Positions 1 to 8,811 are shown, counted from the stretch's first letter. The stretch is 32,745 nt of DNA from an uncultured Lachnospiraceae bacterium (GCA_902796425.1 CADBPC010000018.1:1-32745); one strand, 5' to 3'. The notes: a model not told the origin generated them from the letters alone. Translations and numbers: made by a program.

Positions 1-531
1 ACCGGCGAGATCTCCGGTGCTATGCTCAAGGATGCCGGCGTTAAGTATGTCATCATCGGCCACTCCGAGAGAAGAGAATACTTCAAGGAGACCGACGAGT
101 TCCTTAACAAGAAGGTTCTCAAGGCATTTGAGCACGGCCTTACACCCATCCTTTGCTGCGGCGAGAGCCTTGAGCAGAGAGAAGCAGGCGTTACAATCGA
201 CTGGATCCGTCTTCAGATCAAGTCCGATCTCCAGAACGTAACTGCTGAGCAGGCTGCTGCTATGGTAATTGCTTATGAGCCCATCTGGGCGATCGGCACC
301 GGCAGGACAGCAACAGCTGACCAGGCAGAAGAGGTCTGCAAGGCTATCCGTGATACCATTGCCGAGATCTATGATACAGACACTGCTGAGAAGATCCGCA
401 TCCAGTACGGCGGCTCCATGAATGCCGGCAACTGCAAGGAGCTTCTTGCAAAGCCCGACATCGACGGCGGTCTGATCGGCGGCGCTTCCCTGAAAGCGGA
501 TTTCGCTGAAATCGTCAATTACAATAAGTAA
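1..531 (+). CDS. tpiA: Triosephosphate isomerase, C-terminal part (5' end outside window)
   Basis: Glycolytic enzyme that interconverts dihydroxyacetone phosphate and glyceraldehyde 3-phosphate in the cytoplasm. The reading frame is open from base 1, so the start lies upstream. Visible motifs are the catalytic histidine in IIGHSERRE (about window residues 19-27), the catalytic glutamate in [11 protein letters not shown], and the phosphate-binding YGGSMN and GGLIGGASL segments near the end. About 176 residues of the usual 250 are present. Codon use is strongly biased, as in highly expressed genes. A hairpin follows the stop at 584-605. The upstream neighbours, probably other glycolytic genes such as gap or pgk, cannot be seen. 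Confidence 0.98.
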   Translation, partial: TGEISGAMLKDAGVKYVIIGHSERREYFKETDEFLNKKVLKAFEHGLTPILCCGESLEQREAGVTIDWIRLQIKSDLQNVTAEQAAAMVIAYEPIWAIGTGRTATADQAEEVCKAIRDTIAEIYDTDTAEKIRIQYGGSMNAGNCKELLAKPDIDGGLIGGASLKADFAEIVNYNK

Positions 532-583
532 TTCCGGGTGACGGGCCGACAGGCCTGACATCAAAGATGAACTGTAAACCATG

Positions 584-612
584 CGGCCTGCCTGACGGCA
601 GGCCGTTGTCAT
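584..612 (+). terminator. Hairpin terminator after tpiA
   Basis: A perfect 9-bp stem (CGGCCTGCC at 584-592 with GGCAGGCCG at 597-605) and a TGAC loop are followed by a weak T-rich tail, TTGTC. The tail is poor, so termination may be partial. The next gene starts 20 bases after the stem with no obvious promoter, so some read-through is likely. Confidence 0.65.
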
Positions 613-624
613 AATATAAAACGA

Positions 625-1761
625 ATGGATAACCAAACTAACGGAAAACAGAAATCAACGGATTTTACCTTCCTGTTTGTCTATGCAGTCGCAGCTCTCA
701 TGGTCATTATTGCCCATGGCAACGGAGGAGGGTTCCTCGGCGCTTACGACTGGTATGCCTGGGGACCGCAGGCCGTCGCGCTTTTTTCCTTCAGTTCGGG
801 ATTTTTTTATAAAAGCTCCTACGCAAAAGACCCCGGGAAATATATCCTTCGCCAGTTTAAGAAGCTGATCCTGCCGCTGTATGGCTGCAGCCTTTTCTAC
901 GGGATCCTGACGACGCTTCTTCTAAAAAGGGGATTCGCCTATGGAAAGAGCATAGGGCTGAAAACTCTTCTGATTGATCCCCTGACAGACACTCACCAGT
1001 TCCTGTTTACACAGGCTTTATGGTACATTCCGGCGATACTGATCGTGAGCATTGTTTTTACCCTGCTTGTCAGGCTCTCCCGGGAGCCGGACGGGGTACG
1101 TTTTGCCTCAGCAGTCTTTGTTCTTTTCCTCGCGGCAGGGATTCTCGGATCCTATGCGGGGATTCAATGCGAGGGTGAGACAGAAGCGATTGTCATTTTG
1201 CGTGCAATGTATCTGATGCCGTTCTATGCGGCGGGATATCTTTACAGGCGTATTGCGGACAAGGTGTCGCGTATCCCGAATATGCTGTATTTCACGGTTC
1301 TTTTCGTGATCATGCTGTTTCTTATCATTCATTACAGAGAGCTTTTGATCTTCCACCCGAGCTGGTTTAAGGATTTTTATAAGGGGCCTGTAATCCCGTA
1401 TGTTATCGGATTCTGCCAGATTGCCTTCTGGCTCCGGGTCGGAAAGATTATGGAGCCGGTGACCAAAGAAAGCGCGCTGATCCGCCTGATCGCGGACAAT
1501 ACATACGACATCGTTGCGCATCATCTTCTCGGGTTTTTCCTTGTAAAATGCATATTTGCGGCACTCCATTCATGGGCGGGACTTTATCCTGATTTTGACA
1601 GCGCCGCTTTCCATACGAACTTTCAGTATTTCTATCTTCCCGGGGGCGTGACACAGAGCATGCTCATCTATACAGCCGCAGGAGTAGCCCTGCCACTTAT
1701 CTGGGTTATTTTGAAAAAGAAGATCAGAAAGGCCATACAGAATCGGACTGCAGAAACATGA
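625..1761 (+). CDS. Acyltransferase-3-like integral membrane protein
   Basis: A 378-residue polytopic membrane protein with about ten hydrophobic segments. The N-terminal helix ends in IIAHGNG and is followed by a FSFSSGFFYK segment; both resemble the first helices of acyltransferase family 3 (OafA/NodX type), which O-acylate surface sugars or lipids. The arginine usually found about ten residues before the conserved histidine of that family is not evident, so catalysis is uncertain. The C-terminus is basic (KKKIRKAIQ). No good ribosome binding site precedes the ATG, so the start is the least certain part. Its stop overlaps the next start (ATGA), which implies translational coupling with the flavoprotein gene. 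The substrate cannot be inferred. Confidence 0.75.
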   Translation: MDNQTNGKQKSTDFTFLFVYAVAALMVIIAHGNGGGFLGAYDWYAWGPQAVALFSFSSGFFYKSSYAKDPGKYILRQFKKLILPLYGCSLFYGILTTLLLKRGFAYGKSIGLKTLLIDPLTDTHQFLFTQALWYIPAILIVSIVFTLLVRLSREPDGVRFASAVFVLFLAAGILGSYAGIQCEGETEAIVILRAMYLMPFYAAGYLYRRIADKVSRIPNMLYFTVLFVIMLFLIIHYRELLIFHPSWFKDFYKGPVIPYVIGFCQIAFWLRVGKIMEPVTKESALIRLIADNTYDIVAHHLLGFFLVKCIFAALHSWAGLYPDFDSAAFHTNFQYFYLPGGVTQSMLIYTAAGVALPLIWVILKKKIRKAIQNRTAET

Positions 1762-3080
1762 GCAGAGAAAACGATAAAAGGAAAATCATAGTGATCGGCG
1801 CGGGCGCTGCGGGCATGATGGCCGCGGCAGCCGCTTCTGCCGCGGGGTGTCATGTTACCCTGTACGAAAAGAACGAAAAGCCGGGAAAGAAGATCTACAT
1901 CACGGGAAAGGGCCGCTGTAATTTTACGAATATGTGCGACACTTCCGAATTTTTTGAGCATGTGATCCGCAATCCGAAATTTCTATACAGCGCAGTCTAT
2001 GGGTTCGACCAGCAGATGATGGCGGATTTTCTTGAAAGGAACGGGTGCAGGACCAAGGTTGAAAGAGGAAAGCGCGCCTTTCCGGAATCCGACCACGCAT
2101 CGGATGTGACAAAAGCCCTGGAGAGAAGCCTTCGTGAAGGGAATGTGAGGATCTGCCTGAATACCCCCGTAAAGAGCCTGATCATTCAGGACGGGAAAGC
2201 CGCGGGTGTGAAGCTTTCCGGAGGCCCGGAGGATTTTGCGGACGCGGTTATTGTCTGCACCGGCGGACTTTCTTATCCTTCGACAGGATCCACCGGAGAC
2301 GGATACCGTTTCTGTGAGGAAACAGGAATTGAAACCACTCCGCGCTCGCCATCCCTTGTGCCGTTTGTTACGGACGAGGAATGGGTGCACAGGCTCCAGG
2401 GACTCTCACTCCGGAATATCAGCGTGTCCATGTTCCCTGTAAAGGCCGCGAAGAAAAAACGCGCGGTTTACAGCGGCTTCGGAGAGCTTTTATTTACCCA
2501 TTTCGGGCTGAGCGGGCCATTGATTCTGTCGGCCTCCGCACATGCCGATTTTATTAAGGACCCGGAAGGGTATATACTGTATCTCGACCTGAAGCCCGCG
2601 GTCCCCGGGGACGAGTTCCGTGAAAGACTCGCGGGGATCCTTAAGGAAAACGCAAAGAAGACGCTCGGAAACGCGCTGCGTCCGCTCTTTCCGGAAAGGC
2701 TCGCCGAAGTGGTTGCCGGGCTTTATCTGAAGGAAACCGGGAAGGACACCGGTGAGCCGGAGGGAGTGTCAAGAATAACGGTCCAGGGCGCGGGGCTTAC
2801 AGAGCCCGCCGCGGCGGCGAAGCTTTCCGGCCTGATTCACGCGGTGCCCGTCAGGATTACCGGGACGCGGGGATATGCGGAAGCAGTCGTCACCAGAGGG
2901 GGCGTTTGCGTAAAGGAAATCAATCCCTCCACGATGGAATCGAAAAAGATAAACGGCTTATATTTTGCGGGAGAGGTCATCGATACGGATGCCGTCACCG
3001 GCGGCTTTAACCTGCAGATTGCCTGGTCGACAGGACATCTTGCGGGTGAAAGCGCCGCTGCGGATAAGGAAAGGACTTAA
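1758..3080 (+). CDS. BaiN/HI0933-family NAD(P)/FAD-dependent oxidoreductase
   Basis: A 440-residue cytoplasmic flavoprotein. The N-terminus has the dinucleotide-binding GAGAAGMMAA motif, then the family signature EKNEKPGKKIYITGKGRCNF near residues 37-56. The C-terminus has GLYFAGEVIDTDAVTGGFN followed by a helix that closes the FAD site (QIAWSTGHLAG). Length fits the aminoacetone oxidase-like/YhiN/BaiN family. Members are broadly conserved but mostly of unknown substrate; BaiN of bile-acid-converting clostridia belongs here, yet similarity at this level does not show bile acid activity. The start overlaps the preceding stop (ATGA). In many Clostridia this gene directly precedes cmk, as here, which suggests a conserved housekeeping role. 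Confidence 0.9.
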   Translation: MSRENDKRKIIVIGAGAAGMMAAAAASAAGCHVTLYEKNEKPGKKIYITGKGRCNFTNMCDTSEFFEHVIRNPKFLYSAVYGFDQQMMADFLERNGCRTKVERGKRAFPESDHASDVTKALERSLREGNVRICLNTPVKSLIIQDGKAAGVKLSGGPEDFADAVIVCTGGLSYPSTGSTGDGYRFCEETGIETTPRSPSLVPFVTDEEWVHRLQGLSLRNISVSMFPVKAAKKKRAVYSGFGELLFTHFGLSGPLILSASAHADFIKDPEGYILYLDLKPAVPGDEFRERLAGILKENAKKTLGNALRPLFPERLAEVVAGLYLKETGKDTGEPEGVSRITVQGAGLTEPAAAAKLSGLIHAVPVRITGTRGYAEAVVTRGGVCVKEINPSTMESKKINGLYFAGEVIDTDAVTGGFNLQIAWSTGHLAGESAAADKERT

Positions 3081-3084
3081 GCTT

Positions 3085-4701
3085 ATGAATTCGGACAACG
3101 GGCAGAAATTTGCGATTGCGATCGACGGACCTGCAGGCGCGGGGAAGAGCACCATCGCCAGGGCTGTCGCAAAGGAACTGGGGTATATCTATGTGGATAC
3201 CGGCGCGATGTACCGGGCCATGGCACTGTATCTTCTTCGAAACGGTATGCAGTATGACACGGCGCAGAGTGACCCTGCCGCGTTCGAAAGCCGGGCGGCT
3301 CTCCTTTGCAGGGATGCGGACATCTCCATCCGGTATCAGGATAATGAGCAGATCGTCCTCCTTGCGGGTGAAAATGTGAATCCGTATATCCGCACAGGAG
3401 AGGTCAGCGCGATGGCAAGCGCGTCGTCGGCGCTGTCCTGTATCCGCGAGAGAATGGTCGAAATCCAGAAGAACCTTGCCCTGCAGGAAAATGTCGTAAT
3501 GGACGGGCGCGATATCGGAACCGTCGTTCTTCCGAACGCCCAGGTAAAGGTATTTCTGACAGCCGGCGTAAAGGAAAGAGCAAGACGCAGATACCTTGAG
3601 GACCTGGAGAAATATAACCGTGAGGTTTCAAAGGCGCAGGAGACGGGAGCCGGCGTATCCCTGAAGAAGCCGGATCTTGAAAAGATCGAGGAAGACATCC
3701 GGATCCGGGACGAGCGGGATATGAACCGTCAGAACTCCCCGCTCAGGCAGGCCGATGACGCCGTACTTGTCGATTCGTCGGATATGTCTGTCGACCAGGT
3801 CATGGAGACAATCCTCAATCTTGTCTGTGTTAAAAAAAAACGCCCGCAGGTGATCACAGCTAAGACGGCGGGCTTCTGCTTCGGGGTAAGGAACGCCATC
3901 GATACGGTCTACAAACAGGCAGAGGCAAAAGAGAACGGACCGATCAACACCTTCGGGCCGATCATCCACAATGAAATTGTCGTCGAGGATCTCAGGAAAA
4001 AGGGCGTGGGCGTCATCAACACGGTCGAGGAAATCGACGCGCAGGAGGGCGGCACAATCATAATCCGTTCGCACGGAGTATCAAAGGCGCTGTACGAGAG
4101 AGCGCTTGGAAGCCGTGCCAGAGTCATTGACACGACCTGCACCTTCGTCAAACGGATCCACGAGATTGTCCAGAGGGAGAGTCTTGCGGGAAAACATATC
4201 ATTATTATCGGCAATCACGGCCATGCAGAGGTGGAAGGCACGATGGGATGGGCCGAGGGGCCGGTGACGGTCATTGAATCGAAGGATGAAGCGCTGGCCT
4301 TTGACGCGCCGAAAGATGTGCCGCTGTGCGTAGTCGCGCAGACAACATTCAACGAGAGAAAGTTTCAAGAACTTGTTGCAACCTTAAAATCCAGAGATTA
4401 TAATTGTTCTGTTGAGAATACCATCTGTAACGCTACGCATGAGCGGCAGACGGAAGCCGGAAAGATCGCTTCATTGGCGGATGTAATGATCGTAATCGGC
4501 TCCCGAAGCAGTTCGAACACAGCGAAGCTTTATGATATCTGCAGTGAGGTGTGCGATCGGACGGTCTTTCTTACAGGGGCGGAGGAACCGGATCTTAATC
4601 TGACAGGCGCGGAGAAGATCATAGGGATCACCGCAGGGGCTTCGACCCCAAAGAATATTATAAAGGAGGTTCAAAATCATGTCAGAAGAACAGAGTTTTG
4701 A
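3085..4701 (+). CDS. cmk-ispH: Fused (d)CMP kinase / 4-hydroxy-3-methylbut-2-enyl diphosphate reductase
   Basis: A 538-residue bifunctional protein. Residues 1 to about 249 are CMP kinase, phosphorylating CMP and dCMP: P-loop GPAGAGKST at 15-23, DTGAMYRA at 38-45, DGRDIGT from 140, and the lid-region arginines RARRRYLEDL. Residues from about 253 are IspH (LytB), the 4Fe-4S enzyme of the last methylerythritol phosphate step, making isopentenyl and dimethylallyl diphosphate. Its three cluster cysteines are visible (C265 in GFCFGV, C352 in DTTCTF, C448 in NTICNATHE), as are SHGV and GNHGHAEV. The ATG at 3085 follows AAGGAAAGG and fits the family start; the longer open frame upstream overlaps the flavoprotein gene. 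The domains are joined by a KKK stretch encoded by nine A's. The 3' end overlaps rpsA by 23 bases. This fusion is known in Clostridia. Confidence 0.95.
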   Translation: MNSDNGQKFAIAIDGPAGAGKSTIARAVAKELGYIYVDTGAMYRAMALYLLRNGMQYDTAQSDPAAFESRAALLCRDADISIRYQDNEQIVLLAGENVNPYIRTGEVSAMASASSALSCIRERMVEIQKNLALQENVVMDGRDIGTVVLPNAQVKVFLTAGVKERARRRYLEDLEKYNREVSKAQETGAGVSLKKPDLEKIEEDIRIRDERDMNRQNSPLRQADDAVLVDSSDMSVDQVMETILNLVCVKKKRPQVITAKTAGFCFGVRNAIDTVYKQAEAKENGPINTFGPIIHNEIVVEDLRKKGVGVINTVEEIDAQEGGTIIIRSHGVSKALYERALGSRARVIDTTCTFVKRIHEIVQRESLAGKHIIIIGNHGHAEVEGTMGWAEGPVTVIESKDEALAFDAPKDVPLCVVAQTTFNERKFQELVATLKSRDYNCSVENTICNATHERQTEAGKIASLADVMIVIGSRSSSNTAKLYDICSEVCDRTVFLTGAEEPDLNLTGAEKIIGITAGASTPKNIIKEVQNHVRRTEF

Positions 4702-5851
4702 ACAGATGCTGGACGCATCATTTAAGACAATTCATACAGGAGAGGTGGTCGAAGGTTCCGTCATTGATGTAAAGCCTGAGGAAGCGGTACTGAACATCGG
4801 GTACAAGTCAGACGGCATACTCACCCGCCAGGAGTATTCCAATGATAATTCTCTTGACCTCACTACTGTGCTGAATATCGGTGACAAGCTGGAAGTGAAG
4901 GTTGTCAAGGTTAACGACAGCGAAGGCCAGGTAGTCCTTTCTTATAAGAGACTGGCTCTTGACCGCGGCAATAAGCGCATTGAAGATGCGTTTAACAATA
5001 AGGAAATCCTTACAGCTCCGGTCACACAGGTTCTTTCGGGCGGCATCTGCGTCGTCGTGGAAGGCGTGCGTGTATTTATTCCGGCGAGCCTTGTTTCTGA
5101 TACATTCGAGAAGGATCTGAACAAGTATCTCGGACAGGAGATCGAGTTCATGATCACCGAATACAATCCGAGAAGACGCAGATATATCGGCGACCGCAAG
5201 CAGATTCTCGTCTCCAGACGCGAAGAGATGCAGAAGGAGCTGTTTGACAAGCTCCAGGTCGGTGATGTCGTTATCGGTATTGTAAAGAACATCACTGATT
5301 TCGGTGCATTTGTAGATCTTGGCGGCGCTGACGGTCTGCTTCATATTTCCGAGATGAGCTGGGGACGTGTTGAAAGCCCCAAGAAGACCTTTAAGGTCGG
5401 CCAGGAGCTTCGCGTTCTCGTCAAAGAGATCAACGGAAAGAAGATTGCTCTGTCCCTGAAGTTCCCGGATGAGAATCCCTGGGCAGGCGCTGAAGAGAAG
5501 TTTGCGATCGGCAATGTCGTGACCGGCAAGGTTGCGAGAATGGCTGATTTCGGTGCATTTGTCGAGCTTGAGCCCGGTATTGATGCACTTCTGCATGTAT
5601 CTCAGATTTCCAGAGAGCACATCGAGAAGCCTTCGGATGTTCTGAAGGTCGGCGATGAAGTCACTGCAAAGATTGTTGACTTCAATCCCGAGAACAACAA
5701 GATCAGCCTGTCAATCAAGGCTCTGAAGGCCGACGAAGAGAAGGCCAGAAGAAAGGCTGAGAGAGAAGCAGCTGAGGCAAAGGGTGACGAAGAGGCTGTC
5801 ACAGTCGACATCGACGCTCTTATTGCAAAGCAGCAGGCTGAAGAGGAATAA
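4679..5851 (+). CDS. rpsA: 30S ribosomal protein S1 (four S1 domains)
   Basis: A 390-residue RNA-binding protein of the ribosome that helps mRNA bind the 30S subunit. Four S1 repeats lie at roughly 20-85, 100-165, 190-258 and 275-343. Repeats three and four carry the classic TDFGAFVDL/ADFGAFVEL and GLLHISEMSW/ALLHVSQIS motifs. The tail is acidic and lysine-rich. Four repeats rather than six is usual in Firmicutes. The ribosome binding site AAAGGAGGT (4662-4670) lies inside the last ispH codons, so the genes overlap and are probably translationally coupled. In several clostridia IspH and S1 are joined in one polypeptide; here they remain separate. Codon use indicates high expression. Confidence 0.96.
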   Translation: MSEEQSFEQMLDASFKTIHTGEVVEGSVIDVKPEEAVLNIGYKSDGILTRQEYSNDNSLDLTTVLNIGDKLEVKVVKVNDSEGQVVLSYKRLALDRGNKRIEDAFNNKEILTAPVTQVLSGGICVVVEGVRVFIPASLVSDTFEKDLNKYLGQEIEFMITEYNPRRRRYIGDRKQILVSRREEMQKELFDKLQVGDVVIGIVKNITDFGAFVDLGGADGLLHISEMSWGRVESPKKTFKVGQELRVLVKEINGKKIALSLKFPDENPWAGAEEKFAIGNVVTGKVARMADFGAFVELEPGIDALLHVSQISREHIEKPSDVLKVGDEVTAKIVDFNPENNKISLSIKALKADEEKARRKAEREAAEAKGDEEAVTVDIDALIAKQQAEEE

Positions 5852-5891
5852 TACGGATTTTCCGGAAATGTTCCTGTTTACCAGACATCAA

Positions 5892-5920
5892 ACGCACGGC
5901 TTTTGGCCGTGCGTTTTGTT
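5892..5920 (+). terminator. Intrinsic terminator after rpsA
   Basis: A 9-bp perfect stem (ACGCACGGC at 5892-5900, GCCGTGCGT at 5906-5914) with loop TTTTG is followed by TTTGTT. It closes the acyltransferase-to-rpsA operon. It lies between convergent genes and could partly serve the minus-strand gene as well. Confidence 0.88.
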
Positions 5921-5931
5921 GTATCAGCGAT

Positions 5932-5976
5932 TATTTTTATCAGCAGCTGTTATATCAGCAGTGATTATATCAGCAG
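5932..5976. repeat. Three tandem 15-bp repeats, core ATCAGCAG
   Basis: Three consecutive 15-base units at 5932-5946, 5947-5961 and 5962-5976 each end in TATCAGCAG or a one-base variant. A more diverged TATCAGCG copy lies at 5922-5929. They fill the gap between the rpsA terminator and the stop codon of the minus-strand YprB gene. Function unknown; 15 bases equals five codons, so this could also be decayed coding sequence. Confidence 0.7.
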
Positions 5977-5980
5977 TTTT

Positions 5981-7114
5981 TCAGGCTTTGCCTTCATGGA
6001 GAATATGCCGGAATACATATTCTGCATAGCGGGAAAAGAACGCCCTGTCATTTTTCAGTTCATCCGTCAGTTCGAAGTACAGTTCCCTGTCGTGATAATC
6101 CTTTTTGAAGAAGGGCTCTTTGAAAGCGCTCCACTGAGGCAGATAGGAAGAACGCTTCTTTGTATAGCAGTTGTCCGCTTTTGCCTGGACGCGGTGGGAT
6201 TTTTCAACAAATGCAGCGATGGACTTGTGCATTGCCTGGTCTTCCGCGGGAAGGTAATAATAGTCTTTGTAATTTGCGTAGAAATACTTGAGCTCTGCGG
6301 TAATAATAGGGATCTTGAGAGTCACCCTGTTGCCCTGCATGGTAAGATAACATCCGTCTGAAGCGGCGGAGATCGTGAAGGGAAAACAGTTTTCGTCAAG
6401 TCCCTGTGCTCTGCTGAAGAGGATCAGTTCCTCTCTTCTGGCTCCGCTGACATCCGTATAGGAACCGGCCTGTGCCTTGTAGGCGGTCAGCTCGGTATCT
6501 GAGGCTGCGGTGAAGGCAAGAATCGGATGGAGCTTAAGGAGTCCCGAAAGGTCCGCTTCATTGTGCGAAAGATATTTTTCCAGGAGCTGTTTTGAATGAC
6601 CGGCAAGCCACGCCCGGTAGATGCCGACAGCTTCTTTGCCGGACATGTTTTCCGCCCTTGGGGAGCCGAAATAAGCCTCCAGTGTTTCCTGGCGGTAATT
6701 GTCGGGAGCGATCAGATGTCTGTACGGCCTTAATATCCTGTACAGGTCAACCTCGGGCAGGACATCCAGTGCGTTCTTCAGATCAGCACTGATCCCGCAG
6801 ACCTGCATACGTTCCTTCATAAAGGGGATGTCGAACCGTTCTCCGTTATAATGGACAAGCGCCGAAAAGGATGATGTGAAGGCGACAAAGCTGGTCAGGA
6901 TTTCCTTCTCACCCTCGCCGGTATCGTCGAGCCACTGGATCATCTTCCAGGAATCTTCAGCATACCAGGCACAACCGATAAGGCATACACAGGAGGTTTT
7001 CGGGGAGAGGCCGGTCGTCTCGATGTCTACGAAAAGAAGGCCGGACTGGTCCTTTATCCCCTCCGGAAGCGTGAACTTTTCAGGCCCGTCAATTGTTTTT
7101 GTGAAAATCTGCAT
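5981..7114 (-). CDS. YprB-like RNase H-fold (DnaQ-type) nuclease
   Basis: A 377-residue protein. The N-terminal half carries a 3'-5' exonuclease-like fold: FVDIETTG (the D-x-E metal pair), YNGERFDIPF (second acidic motif) and HNEADLSGLLKL (third motif with its aspartate). This layout matches the YprB/RNase H-like family in Firmicutes, a presumed nuclease without settled substrate. The C-terminal half has no domain I recognise and includes many aromatic residues (KYFYANYKDYYYLP). The start at 7114 is preceded on the minus strand by AGGAAAG five bases away; an ATG 14 codons further upstream lacks such a site. The gene stands alone, divergent from thrC and convergent with rpsA. Confidence 0.8.
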   Translation of the reverse strand: MQIFTKTIDGPEKFTLPEGIKDQSGLLFVDIETTGLSPKTSCVCLIGCAWYAEDSWKMIQWLDDTGEGEKEILTSFVAFTSSFSALVHYNGERFDIPFMKERMQVCGISADLKNALDVLPEVDLYRILRPYRHLIAPDNYRQETLEAYFGSPRAENMSGKEAVGIYRAWLAGHSKQLLEKYLSHNEADLSGLLKLHPILAFTAASDTELTAYKAQAGSYTDVSGARREELILFSRAQGLDENCFPFTISAASDGCYLTMQGNRVTLKIPIITAELKYFYANYKDYYYLPAEDQAMHKSIAAFVEKSHRVQAKADNCYTKKRSSYLPQWSAFKEPFFKKDYHDRELYFELTDELKNDRAFFSRYAEYVFRHILHEGKA

Positions 7115-7213
7115 AGTCTTTCCTGTTCTGATTAAGTATTGCTCGAATAATATCACGAGGTATTCGATTTCGCAAACGGGACGAGGGATATCTGTATCTC
7201 GTATTCTTTGTAG

Positions 7214-7242
7214 TGGAAAAATGATTTGAAAAAAGTTATACT
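7214..7242 (+). promoter_or_regulatory. Probable sigma-A promoter for thrC
   Basis: TGGAAA (7214-7219) and TATACT (7237-7242) are 17 bases apart, with transcription expected near 7249. A short inverted repeat (CCGGC...GCCGG, about 7258-7283) lies in the presumed leader. No T-box core sequence is visible. Confidence 0.5.
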
Positions 7243-7317
7243 TTCAGATCATAGTGTCCGGCGACAGGTTTCTGCCGGCGGTAAGGCTTTGAATAATAGT
7301 AAGCGGAGGCACATAAG

Positions 7318-8811
7318 ATGGCAGTTTTATATAGAAGTACAAGGTCAGACAGGGATCCGGTCAGCGCATCGCAGGCCATTTTGCAGGGACTTTCGGAGGA
7401 CGGCGGTCTTTTTGTCCCGGATCATATGCCAAAGCTCGATGTCCCGCTGAAAGATCTGGCCGGCATGAACTACCGGGAGGTCGCATTTGAAGTCATGAAG
7501 CTTTTCCTTTCGGACTTTTCCGATGAAGAGCTGAAGGACTGCATCCGGAAGGCTTATGACGAAAAGTTTGACAGTGAGCTCATAGCGCCCATCCGGCAGC
7601 CGGAAAAGGGCGGTGCTTATTATCTTGAGCTCTTCCACGGTGCCACGATCGCGTTTAAAGATATGGCTCTGTCCATACTTCCTCACCTGATGCGCACCGC
7701 GGCGGCAAAAAATCACCTTGACAGAGAAATCGTGATCCTGACTGCCACCAGCGGAGATACGGGGAAAGCTGCTCTTGCAGGGTTTGCGGGCGTTCCCGGG
7801 ACAAAAATAATCGTTTTTTATCCGAAGAACGGCGTATCCTCGATCCAGGAAAGACAGATGGTGACACAGACAGGCGATAACACATGTGTCGCCGGGATCA
7901 TGGGGAATTTTGACGACGCGCAGTCGGGAGTCAAGGCGATCTTTACCGACCCTGCAGTCAAAGAACTCCTCGCACAAAGCGGATATCAGTTCTCTTCCGC
8001 GAATTCCATCAATATAGGCCGCCTTGTTCCCCAGATCGTATATTATGTCTATGCTTATACAAGACTTCTGGCAGAGGGGAGCATTCAGGAATCCGAGGAG
8101 ATTAATTTTGTTGTTCCCACAGGGAATTTCGGCAACATCCTCGCGGGCTATTACGCTAAACAGATAGGGCTGCCCGTAAAGAAGCTGATCTGCGCATCCA
8201 ACGCCAATAAGGTGCTCTACGACTTCTTCGGCACAGGCGTATATGACAGGAACAGGGAATTCATACTCACGAGTTCCCCCTCTATGGATATCCTGATTTC
8301 CAGCAACCTGGAGAGACTGATTTACCATATTGCGGGAGATGACCCTGCTGCGAACGCCGCCTATATGAGAGATCTTGCACAGGGCGGCAGGTATGCCATA
8401 ACGGACAGGATGACAGAAGAGCTTGCGGATTTTGCGGGCGGGTTTGCCACGGAAGAGGAGACGGCAGCCGAAATCGCAAGGCTCTATAAAGCCGCCGGAT
8501 ATGTGATCGACCCGCATACCGCAGTCGCTTCATCCGTATATGAAAGCTACAGAAAATCAGCAGGCGATGCGGCTGCCGCGGTGATTGTCTCCACTGCAAG
8601 TCCCTTCAAGTTTGAGTCAAGCGTCATGAAGGCGCTCGGGCAGGAACATGACATGGATGACCTTGCACTTGCGGATAAGCTCAGCGAGCTTAGCGGGGTT
8701 CCTGTTCCTGCTGCTGTATCAAGCCTTAAAGGCGCACCGGTCAGACATACAAGAGTATGTGAAAAGAATGAGATGCTGAATGTGGTTAAGGATTTCCTCG
8801 GAATAGAATAG
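7318..8811 (+). CDS. thrC: Threonine synthase
   Basis: A 497-residue PLP enzyme that converts O-phosphohomoserine to threonine. The N-terminus (LYRSTRSD, GLSEDGGLFVP) is typical of the long threonine synthase class. The PLP lysine is K114 in HGATIAFKDMAL. TATSGDTGKAAL is the phosphate/substrate loop, and FVVPTGNFGNILAGYYA binds the PLP phosphate. A ribosome binding site, GCGGAGG, precedes the ATG. Homoserine kinase and homoserine dehydrogenase are not in the window. The stop is nine bases before the citrate synthase start, so the two are probably co-transcribed. Confidence 0.96.
   Translation: MAVLYRSTRSDRDPVSASQAILQGLSEDGGLFVPDHMPKLDVPLKDLAGMNYREVAFEVMKLFLSDFSDEELKDCIRKAYDEKFDSELIAPIRQPEKGGAYYLELFHGATIAFKDMALSILPHLMRTAAAKNHLDREIVILTATSGDTGKAALAGFAGVPGTKIIVFYPKNGVSSIQERQMVTQTGDNTCVAGIMGNFDDAQSGVKAIFTDPAVKELLAQSGYQFSSANSINIGRLVPQIVYYVYAYTRLLAEGSIQESEEINFVVPTGNFGNILAGYYAKQIGLPVKKLICASNANKVLYDFFGTGVYDRNREFILTSSPSMDILISSNLERLIYHIAGDDPAANAAYMRDLAQGGRYAITDRMTEELADFAGGFATEEETAAEIARLYKAAGYVIDPHTAVASSVYESYRKSAGDAAAAVIVSTASPFKFESSVMKALGQEHDMDDLALADKLSELSGVPVPAAVSSLKGAPVRHTRVCEKNEMLNVVKDFLGIE

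Noticed and set aside
2965..3084. Upstream extension of the Cmk-IspH frame by 40 codons
   Set aside because: It lies inside the flavoprotein gene, adds non-homologous residues, and a good ribosome binding site precedes the ATG at 3085.
3850..3852. Internal GTG start for a stand-alone IspH
   Set aside because: The codon is in frame and close to the usual IspH N-terminus, but there is no properly spaced ribosome binding site before it.
7243..7317. T-box leader upstream of thrC (also looked for before tyrS and ilvB)
   Set aside because: The conserved antiterminator core (AGGGTGGNACCGCG) was not found in any of these leaders.
7345..8517. 390-codon open frame on the minus strand opposite thrC
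   Set aside because: It lies fully opposite a clear threonine synthase, has no ribosome binding site and has low-complexity, non-homologous-looking sequence; codon bias of the real gene keeps the antisense frame open.
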